A DNA stretch of 64,000 nt, taken from NCBI RefSeq assembly GCF_014205835.1, contig NZ_JACHCQ010000009.1:1-64000 (forward strand). The letters are read 5' to 3'. The notes under the pieces were generated by a model, which saw only the letters and a program-made list of their open reading frames with translations, ran no database searches and had not been told where the DNA came from. This DNA comes from Pedobacter sp. AK013. Its GTDB lineage: Bacteria; Bacteroidota; Bacteroidia; Sphingobacteriales; Sphingobacteriaceae. Below are positions 30,627-39,715 of the stretch, one piece after another (positions within the stretch are counted from its first letter, which is position 1; the number at the start of each line of letters is the position of its first letter). A program made the position numbers and the translations under genes.

Positions 30627-31631
30627 ATGAGCAATACAAAAATAAAGCTAAGTGTCTTAGATCAATCACCGGTTCGCAAAGGCGTTACTGCCCGTCGTGC
30701 CATTGAAGAAACCACTATTCTTGCACAAGAAACTGAAAGGTTGGGGTACCACCGTTTTTGGGTTTCAGAACATCACAATACCACCAGTTTAGCGGGTTCG
30801 ACACCCGAGATCTTGATTGCCCATTTGGCCAATCATACCAAAACCTTAAGGATAGGCTCTGGCGGCATTATGCTGCCTAACCATAGCGCGTTAAAAGTTG
30901 CAGAAAGTTTTCGTTTATTGGAGGTGATGCATCCTAACCGGATCGACCTGGGGATGGGCCGGGCACCTGGTACCGACCGTATTACGGCTTCGATGCTTAA
31001 CCCTTCAAACAATTGGAGTGAACAGGATTTTGTAGAACAACTGCGCGAATTGCAACATTATTTGCATGACACCTCTGATGGCGGTATCCAAGCAAAAATA
31101 AAGGCAATACCAATTGCTGAAACCATTCCACAGCAATGGCTTTTAAGCAGCAGTGGGCAAAGTGCTTTATTTTCTGCCCACTTTGGAATGGGCTTTTCTT
31201 TTGCGCATTTTATTAATCCACATGGAGGCCCACAGGCTGTTCAATACTACCGGGAACATTTTAAACCCTCGGTTGATTTAGCAAAACCAGTTGAAAATGT
31301 GGCACTTTTTGTTTTCTGCTCAGAAGATGAAGAAAAGATAAAGCAGCAGGAGGCTTTAATGGGGTATCGTTTTCTCCAGCTAGAAAAGGGTGGAGGATTA
31401 ACCTCAGTGGGTTGGAATGATATTAAAGATATCAGTTATAACGCTGTGGAACAGGAACGGATTAATGCCAATAAACCGCGGATGATTTATGGCACGCCAA
31501 CAGTAATAAAAGAGCGGCTTTCCAAACTAGCTGTTGATTATGGTGTAGATGAACTGATGCTCGTTACCATTACCGAACATTTTGAAGACCGGATAAAATC
31601 GTATGAGTTGTTGGCGGATTTATTTTTGTAA
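30627..31631 (+). CDS. Luciferase-like flavin-dependent monooxygenase (LLM class)
   Basis: 334 residues. SVLDQSPVRKG at the N-terminus, RFWVSEHHNTTSLAGSTPEI (about 42-62), LRIGSGGIMLPNHSALKVAE, and RIDLGMGRAPGTD match the single-component LLM family of the MsnO8/YhbW type. It is a TIM-barrel oxidoreductase using FMNH2 or F420-like chemistry; in Bacteroidetes FMN is the likely cofactor. The physiological substrate is not known. It lies 71 nt after the methyltransferase gene and has its own -7 box. Confidence 0.85.
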   Translation: MSNTKIKLSVLDQSPVRKGVTARRAIEETTILAQETERLGYHRFWVSEHHNTTSLAGSTPEILIAHLANHTKTLRIGSGGIMLPNHSALKVAESFRLLEVMHPNRIDLGMGRAPGTDRITASMLNPSNNWSEQDFVEQLRELQHYLHDTSDGGIQAKIKAIPIAETIPQQWLLSSSGQSALFSAHFGMGFSFAHFINPHGGPQAVQYYREHFKPSVDLAKPVENVALFVFCSEDEEKIKQQEALMGYRFLQLEKGGGLTSVGWNDIKDISYNAVEQERINANKPRMIYGTPTVIKERLSKLAVDYGVDELMLVTITEHFEDRIKSYELLADLFL

Positions 31632-31644
31632 AATAAATTAAATC

Positions 31645-31803
31645 TGTTATTCTGAACGTAGTGAAGAATCTTTAATTATAGCGCATATTATACTCATTTC
31701 CGCGGTTTGCATCTCTATAAATAATAAAAAAAAATTGAAAAGAAGAGCTTTCGCCGAGGTCTGTGTCTCCACAGACCCCGGAGTTTAACATTCAGGATGA
31801 CAG
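31645..31803. repeat. Dispersed intergenic repeat with inverted ends
   Basis: The left end TCTGTTATTCTGAACGTAG...GAAGAATCT and right end TTCAGGATGACAG are inverted versions of one another, framing about 159 bp between convergent genes. This is the common Bacteroidetes ATTCTGAGC...GAAGAATCT family; a half copy is at 10829. Confidence 0.65.
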
Positions 31804-31809
31804 CACACT

Positions 31810-34584
31810 TTAAAAATTGAAAAACGTTTGCCGGCCGCCAACTTTTTGTCCAAAGTTTTGGATATTATAAGTAAGGGTAAGCATACCATATCTACCGAGG
31901 TTATTACTCTGCGTATCAATAACGCGGTTGCCCGTAATCTCAATATTCCTGCGTACATTGCTCTGCAAAATATCATTCACAGAGAACTTTAATTGCGCCC
32001 TGTCGTTTTTCATGAATAGGTAAGTAAGGGCAGCATTCCAGAATTTGATATTGTTGTTATAGCCTGCAGTTTTTTGGTCATTGATGGTTAAAGAATAGTT
32101 GGTTTCGAAAACCAGTTTTTTGGGATAACGGATAATCAGCTCAGATGTACTTCGGTGGGTATTGTAACTGATGTTAGTGTAAAAACTATCCTCGTATCTG
32201 CTCCTGTTCAGGTTTACCGAATACGACTGGTTAATCTCAACCTTATCGTTCAGATTTAACCTCAGGCTTCCATTTGGCCCTACATAAAATACATTCGCAT
32301 TACTTTGGATATTGTTCACAATAACAGGACTATGATCAAAATTGGCCCAGAAACCCAGCCCAACCTTTAAGCTTGTTTTATCTTTCCTGAAGTCTTTTGA
32401 AATGTTAGCCCCACCCTGAAAGTTATAAATACCGCTCATGTTGATTGGATTAACCGTTTGCACGCCATTATTGATGGTAATTCTATTGACGATACCATTT
32501 TTGGTAAAATTGCCATAACCATATAGATTATAGTTGATTAAGCTTTTAGGGTCATATTTATACATGTTCATGCTTAAGTTCTGCGTTCTTGCCGGAAGCA
32601 GGTTTTGATTTCCGTTCCTGATATAAAATGCATTGGTATTATCTGCCACAGGCTGAAGATAGCTAACATTGGGCTCTGTAAACCTGGCAGAATAGTTAAA
32701 GCGGAATATTTTGTACTTCAATTGAAATGTTGGCCATACGAAGTTATAACGCTGATCAATGTCCTCGCTATTGGTAAAGCGGTTGTTTAACGAAATGTAG
32801 TTGTGCACCAATCCTGGTTGAAGGTAGAGATCTTTCGTTACTTTGTACCCAAGGCTGATATTTGTGTTGGTTTTGAAGCCGGCTTGTTTAACTGTTTGCG
32901 ACAAATTCGGAATTACAATATCGTATAACTGGTTAGCCGGATTGCGGTAAAAAGTGCCTAGTGCATTTTCGTTATTGATGATATTGCCGCTTATATCCGT
33001 TTTAAAATTCAGTTTTTTGCTAATGGGTTCGGTATAGTTGCCATAGAGATAAGACCTGAAGTTATCGATGGTATTGTTCCTTAACTGATCGATTTCTGAA
33101 GTAGACGGTGTGATGTAAAAAACACTTGTGCTCCTGTTGTAATTGATAACAGGGTTCGGGGTTGCAGAAATATCGACGCCCATATTGAAAGATCTCCCTG
33201 CTTTTTTAAAATCTTTACTAAAGTCGGCCCTTAATTGATATTGGTTGCTCGAAGTATTTAGGTCATTCAAATTCTCGAGTTTGTTGATAAGCTGATTATT
33301 CGCATTATTATTGCTTGAAAATATCTGGCTTACCGAGTTGTTGGAGCTGAGCACAATAGCCGGTTCGATGGTCAGTTGCGTTAAGGAATCGACTTGCCAA
33401 TCTAATTTTCCACCAATATTGTGTTTTAGGATAAGGGAATTGGTATTTTCATTGGCGTTGGTAATCAGCCCGTCGGTACCCAGTGTTTGGTTGGTGTTGG
33501 TGAGTTTTTCCAGAAGATTATCCGAACGGCCAAAGAAATATTGGGTATTAATTTTGATTCCTTTTTTGGTTAAAGTATTAAAGTTAAAGCCACCTCCGGA
33601 TGAAGTCTGAACACCATTATAACTTCCTCCAAAACTAATACCATTGAACTCGAAATAACCTCCTGAGGTCATCATCATAGAGTTTACACCGCTTCTGTTA
33701 AACCCACCTATACGTTGCACATCATTGGGGTTAAAGCCTGGCTGATTGATGTTGTTGCCATAAGCCAATATACTTACCTGTGTGGTATCTCTAAAGAAGT
33801 TCATTAATCCACCGGCCTGGTAGAGGTCTTTTAAACCTCCGCCAGCATATAATTTACCGAAGGCTCCTTTTTTAATCGCTTTTTTCAGCTTTAAATTGAT
33901 AATTTGAGGTATTTCTGCTGCCGTTAAATCCGGATCACGCCTTTTGGCCTGTTTATCATCAACCACCTGCACCTTGTCTATAATATTAGCGGGTAGGTTT
34001 TTGGTCGCAATCTGCTGATCGCCACCAAAAAACTCCTTTCCATCTACTAAAATTTTACTAACTGCTTTGCCATTAACCTGTATAGAACCGTCGGCTGCAA
34101 TGGCAACGCCCGGAAGCTTTTTTAGTAGATCTTCTACCACTGCTGATGGCAAGGTTTTAAAAGATTCAGCATTAAATTCAATGGTATCTTTCCGTACAAT
34201 TACGGGTGGTCTTTCTCCTGAAATTATAACTTCACTTAAGTCATTCGCCCTAACAGAAAGATAAAGGGTACCTAAATTTAATGTAGGGTTGGCTGCCGTT
34301 AGCTCTACCTCTTTTCGGTATGTTCCATATTGCCATGCCGTTACCACTAAGCGGTATTTTATGCCTATGGTTAAACCACCGATTTTAAAAACACCTTTAT
34401 CATCCGATAACTTATAACTGCTTAATATACTATCGCCAACTTTGTAAACTGAAACTGTTGAATAATTTAAAGTGGTCTTGTGATTGGCGCTGTCGGCTAA
34501 AATTCCGGTAATGCTTCCATTTTTTTGCGCAAATAAATTAAAAATAGCTAAGATGAGGCCGATTGAAAGTAAGAGTTTCTTCAT
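31810..34584 (-). CDS. TonB-dependent-receptor-like outer membrane beta-barrel protein
   Basis: 924 residues. Signal peptide to about residue 20 (IFNLFAQ). A CarboxypepD_reg-like sandwich (about 23-110) is followed by a plug-like region (about 120-220: VIISGERPPVIVRKDTIEFNAESF, VEDLLKKLPGVAIAADGSIQVNGK, ILVDGKEFFGGD). The remainder is an N/Y/S-rich beta-barrel ending in an aromatic strand. This matches the OMP_b-brl family abundant in Bacteroidetes. There is no partner substrate-binding protein nearby, so the cargo cannot be guessed. Confidence 0.88.
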   Translation of the reverse strand: MKKLLLSIGLILAIFNLFAQKNGSITGILADSANHKTTLNYSTVSVYKVGDSILSSYKLSDDKGVFKIGGLTIGIKYRLVVTAWQYGTYRKEVELTAANPTLNLGTLYLSVRANDLSEVIISGERPPVIVRKDTIEFNAESFKTLPSAVVEDLLKKLPGVAIAADGSIQVNGKAVSKILVDGKEFFGGDQQIATKNLPANIIDKVQVVDDKQAKRRDPDLTAAEIPQIINLKLKKAIKKGAFGKLYAGGGLKDLYQAGGLMNFFRDTTQVSILAYGNNINQPGFNPNDVQRIGGFNRSGVNSMMMTSGGYFEFNGISFGGSYNGVQTSSGGGFNFNTLTKKGIKINTQYFFGRSDNLLEKLTNTNQTLGTDGLITNANENTNSLILKHNIGGKLDWQVDSLTQLTIEPAIVLSSNNSVSQIFSSNNNANNQLINKLENLNDLNTSSNQYQLRADFSKDFKKAGRSFNMGVDISATPNPVINYNRSTSVFYITPSTSEIDQLRNNTIDNFRSYLYGNYTEPISKKLNFKTDISGNIINNENALGTFYRNPANQLYDIVIPNLSQTVKQAGFKTNTNISLGYKVTKDLYLQPGLVHNYISLNNRFTNSEDIDQRYNFVWPTFQLKYKIFRFNYSARFTEPNVSYLQPVADNTNAFYIRNGNQNLLPARTQNLSMNMYKYDPKSLINYNLYGYGNFTKNGIVNRITINNGVQTVNPINMSGIYNFQGGANISKDFRKDKTSLKVGLGFWANFDHSPVIVNNIQSNANVFYVGPNGSLRLNLNDKVEINQSYSVNLNRSRYEDSFYTNISYNTHRSTSELIIRYPKKLVFETNYSLTINDQKTAGYNNNIKFWNAALTYLFMKNDRAQLKFSVNDILQSNVRRNIEITGNRVIDTQSNNLGRYGMLTLTYNIQNFGQKVGGRQTFFNF

Positions 34585-34818
34585 ATATATATTAAATAAG
34601 CAAGCTAAAATTAGGTGCTATGTTTTTATGGTACAGATAAATGTGACGAACGATATAAAAAATGTGACAGACTAAAAAGATCTAGTATAGTTCATTAAAA
34701 GACATAGCAGTTGACTAAACGTTGCATTTAACCAAAAACAACTAATCTTTTAGGTAAATGTAAATGGCTTAAGGTGTTTTCGCAAATACTAAACGAAAAA
34801 ATTACATAGGGCTAAAAC

Positions 34819-34848
34819 GAAAAAGCCCCAAGCTAATGCAATGGGGCT
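34819..34848 (-). terminator. Terminator after the TraB-like gene
   Basis: On the minus strand AGCCCCA (34848-34842) and TGGGGCT (34830-34824) form a 7-bp stem followed by TTTTTCG. Confidence 0.88.
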
Positions 34849-34871
34849 GAGAAAGCGTATACTATATTAGT

Positions 34872-35948
34872 TTAGTGCAAATCGTTATAATTGATGATTT
34901 TAACTGCTTGGTTTTTGGCTAAAATTTCTTCCATCCATTTGCGGTGTGAAGCACCAACGCCGACCACGACCCTTTTTGCATTTTTCGCCTTTGCCTGCTC
35001 GACGATGTTTTTACACATACCTTCGTTTCTTAAGGTCCATTGTGCAATCATCTCTTTTACCGTTTCGGTAGGGAAACCTGCATAACCATAAAAATGAGGA
35101 CCGCCATAAAAGTTCCAGGCTTCATCTAGAATGCCATATTTTACAGTATTCATGCCAGCGTATGGATCGGCATTAAAGGCTTTTTCTTCTTCGGGTGTAT
35201 AGCTCCAATAAGCTTCTATAGCTTTCATAGTTGCCGCTTCGGCCGAACTACTATCAGCTTTGGCTCTTTTGATCAATATTTGAGATAAAGAATCTGTTTT
35301 TGCCCAAGCTATGCTCCAGGGTTTATCATAAGTTTGGCAGTCCATGTTATAAATCCGATCTAGTTTTAACTGATAAATCAATGGGAAATAGATTTTAACA
35401 TATTCGCTTCCAGGCCTATAAAAACCTATCTTTTTTAACGAATCTATACCACCGAACATCTTGGTGTAGATTACTTGCTCTTCTTTTCCGAAGCTTTGTT
35501 TCATATAATTTTCAAGTACAAAAATTTGATAATCAGCATTTCCTCTATCCCAGTTTTTTGCATAATTAACGGCTAAATTCATCCTTGTTTTATGATAATA
35601 AGCGAATTTTGCGAGCGCTTTTCGATCTTTTTTAATTTGTGCATCAATATTTTTAGGTGATTCCGGATTTAATTTTTCCAGATAATCGTGTTCTTTTTTA
35701 AACAATTCTTTTGCCCAGTTACTTTCTTCCAGCTTAGCGTAATCGCCCTGCGGAAGGTATTCGCCAAAAACCATATCGGGCTTAAAGTTTTTAAGCTTAT
35801 CAATGATCGCCTGAAAGTTTTGTGTCGATTTAGAATTGTTGTGGGCAGAGCCTACTATAACAATTTCGATTTGGTTCTGGGCATTAGATTTAATGGCAAA
35901 TACCATTAACCATAATAATGCAAGACTAAGTTTTTGTACAGCTTTCAT
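34872..35948 (-). CDS. Secreted TraB/ChaN-clan-like protein (DUF5694-like)
   Basis: 358 residues. Signal peptide to about residue 24 (IKSNAQ). The N-terminal strand VIVGSAHNN (GxxH-type), FGEYLPQ with its Glu, and the C-terminal KRVVVGVGASHRKWMEEIL recall the TraB/TIKI/EreA clan, whose conserved Glu and His residues surround a putative metal or active site. The middle is helical and Lys-rich. It is likely a periplasmic hydrolase, but none of these activities is proven here. Two direct repeats 21 bp apart precede its predicted promoter. Confidence 0.7.
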   Translation of the reverse strand: MKAVQKLSLALLWLMVFAIKSNAQNQIEIVIVGSAHNNSKSTQNFQAIIDKLKNFKPDMVFGEYLPQGDYAKLEESNWAKELFKKEHDYLEKLNPESPKNIDAQIKKDRKALAKFAYYHKTRMNLAVNYAKNWDRGNADYQIFVLENYMKQSFGKEEQVIYTKMFGGIDSLKKIGFYRPGSEYVKIYFPLIYQLKLDRIYNMDCQTYDKPWSIAWAKTDSLSQILIKRAKADSSSAEAATMKAIEAYWSYTPEEEKAFNADPYAGMNTVKYGILDEAWNFYGGPHFYGYAGFPTETVKEMIAQWTLRNEGMCKNIVEQAKAKNAKRVVVGVGASHRKWMEEILAKNQAVKIINYNDLH

Positions 35949-35976
35949 AATGAATCTTGTTTTCGTTTTGTTGATT

Positions 35977-36042
35977 CAAAGATGAGCATACATACTGGGC
36001 TGCTATATTTAATTATCCCAACGCCTTATTATATTATCCCAA
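35977..36042 (-). promoter_or_regulatory. Promoter with tandem direct repeats
   Basis: Minus-strand CATCTTTG (35984-35977) is one base off the -7 consensus. Upstream, ATTATCCCAA occurs at 36012-36021 and 36033-36042, exactly 21 bp apart, about -42 to -72 from the inferred start. This is activator-site geometry. Confidence 0.45.
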
Positions 36043-36105
36043 TCGGAGAAATTGAGAATTAACGGTTTACATCGTGATTTAATGCTTTCGTCATAAAAAA
36101 TGAAC

Positions 36106-37245
36106 TTATTCCATCAGTTTTTGGTTAAATCCGACGATCAATTTAAACAGGTCTTTATACTCGGTAAGTGGTAATGTTTCAGGTTTATCGAATATATCAT
36201 GATAGGCAGATGGGCCTCCTTGGGTATAAATGAAGAATGCCGGAACACCTTTTTCGGTAAAGAAGTAGTGATCGCTGTTGGCTGCCTTTCCTCTAGAGTT
36301 TATTTTTGAGATATAATGATTTTGGTTGTTGATTGCGTTCAGCAAAGCAAAAGCTTTAGGGTAAACAGATGCATTAACAACCGTCATCCCGGCTTCGCCT
36401 GTACCGACTAAATCTAAATTGATTAGAAATTTTATTTTACTTAAAGGGATTAGAGGGTTTTCTACAAAAAACCTCGATCCCAATAACCCGGCTTCTTCGC
36501 CAGCAAAACAGATAAAGCCAATGGAGTAGGGTTGGGGATTGGCGGCATAATATTTGGCAAGACTTAATAAAGTGGCCACACCAGCTGCGTTATCGTTCGC
36601 ACCGGGGAAATAGGTATCAGCCCCCATACCGCCTAAATGATCGTAATGCGCGGTAACGATTAGCGGTGAATCGGGATATTTAGTGCCCTTAACTAAACCG
36701 CAAACATTAGCTGCCTCAAAGTTTGGAATGAATTTGTTTTCAATATCAACATTAATTTCTTTCGGTATTGCGGTAAAGCTCTTTTTATTGAGCTGAATGG
36801 TAGTTACATCTCCAACTTGAGTAGCTACAGACCAGGTTAATTTATCTTTTAATAAAACCTGTAACGACGATGAGGCATGATAATTAAGGCTATCAACTGG
36901 TGTTAAACCTGCTGTCTGTTTAATACCCGGGCTTTCATGATTAATGATAAAATCTTTACCGGGAATGAGTTTTTGACCATTAATGGCTACCATCATTTTT
37001 CCGGGAAAGGTGTTAACAGGGAAATTGAAGGTCTGTTTATAAGTTGTACCCATTGGCGATAAACCAGTTTTTTGATAAACATTAGCAATATAATCGGCAG
37101 CTTTTTTCATGCCCTCTTTGGTGTAGCCCCTGCCCCAAAAAGTTTTTGAAGTTAGGGTGTTTACTATAGTTCGGGTGTAGGTAGAATCCTGCGCAAAACT
37201 GTTGACGGCACAAAACAGTAAGATGAAGAAACCGAATTTTTTCAT
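36106..37245 (-). CDS. Secreted M28 family zinc aminopeptidase
   Basis: 379 residues with a signal peptide ending NSFAQ (about 18). The two-zinc site of M28 can be read: His in TAHYDHLGG, bridging Asp in PGANDNAAG, catalytic Glu pair in AGEEAGLLGS, Asp in NLDLVG and C-terminal His in SAYHDIFDK. An insert at about 120-180 is typical of the family's PA-like or cap region. It removes N-terminal residues from peptides in the periplasm. It is a single gene. Confidence 0.9.
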   Translation of the reverse strand: MKKFGFFILLFCAVNSFAQDSTYTRTIVNTLTSKTFWGRGYTKEGMKKAADYIANVYQKTGLSPMGTTYKQTFNFPVNTFPGKMMVAINGQKLIPGKDFIINHESPGIKQTAGLTPVDSLNYHASSSLQVLLKDKLTWSVATQVGDVTTIQLNKKSFTAIPKEINVDIENKFIPNFEAANVCGLVKGTKYPDSPLIVTAHYDHLGGMGADTYFPGANDNAAGVATLLSLAKYYAANPQPYSIGFICFAGEEAGLLGSRFFVENPLIPLSKIKFLINLDLVGTGEAGMTVVNASVYPKAFALLNAINNQNHYISKINSRGKAANSDHYFFTEKGVPAFFIYTQGGPSAYHDIFDKPETLPLTEYKDLFKLIVGFNQKLME

Positions 37246-37292
37246 GCCGGAATTTAATAAAATAAAGTAGTGTTGTTAAATAATTATTGATA

Positions 37293-37375
37293 GAGATTTG
37301 TAATCCAGACTCAGAGAAATTTTTTAGGTGGATTACAAATCCACCATTTAGTCAGTCGAGATTGCAAATCTCGAC
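37293..37375. repeat. Intergenic hairpin-repeat cluster (GATT-NNN-AATC), second copy
   Basis: GAGATT-TGT-AATCC (about 37294-37307), GGTGGATT-ACA-AATCCACC (37327-37345, perfect 8-bp stem) and GTCGAGATT-GCA-AATCTCGAC (37355-37375, perfect 9-bp stem). The stems differ from those at 29675-29780 but stay paired. Confidence 0.8.
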
Positions 37376-37409
37376 CAACATTTCAAGGATTAACCTGCCA
37401 GCTTTACAT

Positions 37410-37456
37410 AAAAATGGTTGGTAGATTAACAGCTTCTGCTATTAATCTACCAACCA
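37410..37456 (-). terminator. Terminator of the iron-uptake operon
   Basis: TGGTTGGTAGATTAA (37415-37429) and TTAATCTACCAACCA (37442-37456) form a perfect 15-bp stem. On the minus strand the stem is followed by TTTTTATG, just after the stop codon of the DUF6607-like gene. Confidence 0.92.
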
Positions 37457-37480
37457 CCATTACGTATAAATTAATATTTT

Positions 37481-38419
37481 TTACTTTACCAGATAGGGCT
37501 GTAAAGCTGTTTTAATTTTGTCTTTGTTCTGGCTTGCTGTCCATTTTTCTTTGATAGATTGATCGCCCAGGCTAAAAAGTGTTTCGTAAAGCAATTTGCC
37601 ATTTGCCATCGTTTGCACTTTATATGTATTTTGTGAGCCAATAATGTCAGCCCAAACACTACGTACATCTGCCCAATAAGTATGCTGGCTAGCCCACCAT
37701 TTTTGTGCATATGCAAAAGTTTTAGGATCTATTTTAGTAAATTCCTCATAACCCTTTTCAATAGCTAAAAGTTTATCGCCACTAGCAGTGCGCACAATTT
37801 TTTTATTGTCCTGCTCAAACATCCAACCGTTTTTAGTGATGGTAATTCTGCTTCCGCGGTTTAATACATTGTAATCTTTACGAACGGTAGATTCTCTCCT
37901 AGGTAGTGGAGAATCAGTTTCGCTCGACCAAGAATCGTGATCACCAACGTGGCTCCATGTTCCATAGCCCTGATAACGTGGGCTATCATCAACCTGATAA
38001 ACTTTTTGCGTCCATTTTCCTTTTACATCAGCTGGGGTTAAATTAATTTTTTTCCAGGCATTACCTTCAGTATAAAGCATCATGTTGGCGTCTTCATAAG
38101 TCCAATCTTGGCGCCAGTGTTTAATAACCGTGGTATCGTTAATGGCCAGCATGTGTTGAATTACAATTCTTTTAGGTTCATCTACAATAATCTCTGCCCA
38201 TTCGTTACCATGGCTTTCATAAGGTTTACTGAATTTATAGTTTGGATCTGGAGCGGTAACTTCGCCGTAGTTAAAATTAACCTCATAAAAACCAGCTAAA
38301 GATTTTATTGCTTTTCTATCCTTTTCCAGTTTTTCTTCCGGAGAATCAACTTTTGTTTGTGCATCAGCATTAAGGGTAATCATACCAGTTAATACTAAAA
38401 TTAGGTTTAAAAATTTCAT
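37481..38419 (-). CDS. Secreted DUF6607-like protein of the iron-uptake operon
   Basis: 312 residues from the ATG at 38419; a TTG at 38431 gives four more residues but spoils the signal peptide (MKFLNLILVLTGMITLNADAQ). The body is rich in Trp and Tyr (HWRQDWTYED, GYGTWSHVGDHDSWSSETDSP, WWASQHTYWADVRSVW) and looks like a calycin-type or beta-barrel fold seen in Bacteroidetes proteins called DUF6607. The function is not established. Its place at the end of a siderophore receptor/DUF4198/PepSY operon, 12 nt after PepSY, links it to metal uptake. Confidence 0.75.
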   Translation of the reverse strand: MKFLNLILVLTGMITLNADAQTKVDSPEEKLEKDRKAIKSLAGFYEVNFNYGEVTAPDPNYKFSKPYESHGNEWAEIIVDEPKRIVIQHMLAINDTTVIKHWRQDWTYEDANMMLYTEGNAWKKINLTPADVKGKWTQKVYQVDDSPRYQGYGTWSHVGDHDSWSSETDSPLPRRESTVRKDYNVLNRGSRITITKNGWMFEQDNKKIVRTASGDKLLAIEKGYEEFTKIDPKTFAYAQKWWASQHTYWADVRSVWADIIGSQNTYKVQTMANGKLLYETLFSLGDQSIKEKWTASQNKDKIKTALQPYLVK

Positions 38420-38431
38420 TTTTATTATCAA

Positions 38432-39640
38432 TTAGAGGGTGCTTAGTTTTCCGCCACTGCGGAATTTTTTTCTTTTCCCCCACCAGATAATAAATCCGGT
38501 GATGGGTAAGCTTGCTGCAATTAAACTGGCAAAAAAAGCCATAATTTTTCCGGGAAGGCCTAAAATAGCGCCTACGTGAATATCGTAATTCATGCCAATT
38601 ACAGTTTCACCACCATTTTTTTCTGATTGGTTTGTTCGATGTAATAACTTGCCCGAATACTGATCGAACTGAAGTACGTCGTAATTCCAAAACGTTTCTT
38701 TACCTCGGTATCCTGTGGCATAAATGGTTGCTGTACCGCCTCCCGCGGGCGACATGGCAATGCGATCTTCATTTTTAAATATTTTTTTTGCTTGCTCAAA
38801 AGCAATATCAAAGGGAATTGAAGTAATGGTTTTGGTTGAATCTGATTTAACTTCTACCACTTTTGGGCGTGTGGTAGTTCCTGCCGACACTACATAAACG
38901 GTTGCCTGGAACCATTGGAATGCCCAAACTAAGCCCGTTAAAGCCAGCATTAAACAGATTAACATTGTATAAAAGCCCAATACATTGTGCATGTCGTAAT
39001 TAATGCGTTTAAATTTGGCCTTCCATTTTATTTTGAAACTCTTGTCGAAGTTCGATTTTTTAAGGTTTTTAGGCCACCACATCACCATGCCCGAAACGAG
39101 CAGGAATACAAAAATGAAGGTAGACCATCCGATAATCTGTTGACCAATGGGGTGATTGATCAGTAAACTCCAATGGATCATTTTAACTACACCAAAAAAC
39201 TCATATTTATAATCGGCAACCAAAGTCACTTTTCCGGTATAAGGATTAATCAGCACGACATCATAATAGTCGATAGAATCGAAATACCAGAATGCATTTG
39301 GGTTACCGGGTTTATAAACACCAAGTTCCCATGCCCTTTCGGGTGCGTTATAAGCAGATATAAAATTGATTTTCTTTTTATTTCCCAGTGCTTTTTCTGC
39401 ATTGGCTTGTAGTACACTTAATGGCAGGGTTTTAGGATTTGACGGAACTTCGATAAAAATCTCCTTACGGTGAATAGACTGGGTAATTTCTTTTTGAAAA
39501 ACATAAATACATCCGGTAATGCCTAACATAAATACGATTAACCCTGATGCGATGCCCAGCCATAGATGCAGCCAGTCACTGATCCGTCGTATGCGCGATT
39601 TTTTATTTTTTGATTTTATTGATGGTTTTGTTAGTGCCAT
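38432..39640 (-). CDS. PepSY-associated TM-helix inner membrane protein
   Basis: 402 residues from the ATG at 39640 (a TTG two codons earlier is unlikely). Four membrane segments: about 22-44 (ASGLIVFMLGITGCIYVF), 160-185 (IIGWSTFIFVFLLVSGMVMWWP), 215-235 (MLICLMLALTGLVWAF) and 370-392 (MAFFASLIAASLPITGFIIWWG). Two PepSY-like periplasmic stretches lie between them. The family is iron-repressed and occurs with siderophore receptors; it is thought to reduce ferric siderophore or help its periplasmic processing. A 9-bp hairpin separates it from the preceding DUF4198 gene. Confidence 0.9.
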   Translation of the reverse strand: MALTKPSIKSKNKKSRIRRISDWLHLWLGIASGLIVFMLGITGCIYVFQKEITQSIHRKEIFIEVPSNPKTLPLSVLQANAEKALGNKKKINFISAYNAPERAWELGVYKPGNPNAFWYFDSIDYYDVVLINPYTGKVTLVADYKYEFFGVVKMIHWSLLINHPIGQQIIGWSTFIFVFLLVSGMVMWWPKNLKKSNFDKSFKIKWKAKFKRINYDMHNVLGFYTMLICLMLALTGLVWAFQWFQATVYVVSAGTTTRPKVVEVKSDSTKTITSIPFDIAFEQAKKIFKNEDRIAMSPAGGGTATIYATGYRGKETFWNYDVLQFDQYSGKLLHRTNQSEKNGGETVIGMNYDIHVGAILGLPGKIMAFFASLIAASLPITGFIIWWGKRKKFRSGGKLSTL

Positions 39641-39664
39641 TAGCAAGGTGTATGAATAAAAGAA

Positions 39665-39691
39665 CCAATTAGCCTTAAAAATGCTAATTGG
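39665..39691 (-). other. Intra-operon hairpin before the PepSY gene
   Basis: CCAATTAGC (39665-39673) and GCTAATTGG (39683-39691) form a perfect 9-bp stem. On the minus strand the sequence after it is TTCTTTTATT, so it may be a leaky terminator or an mRNA-stability element lowering PepSY and DUF6607 expression. Confidence 0.55.
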
Positions 39692-39715
39692 CTTTAAATT
39701 TTATAAAATTTTCGA

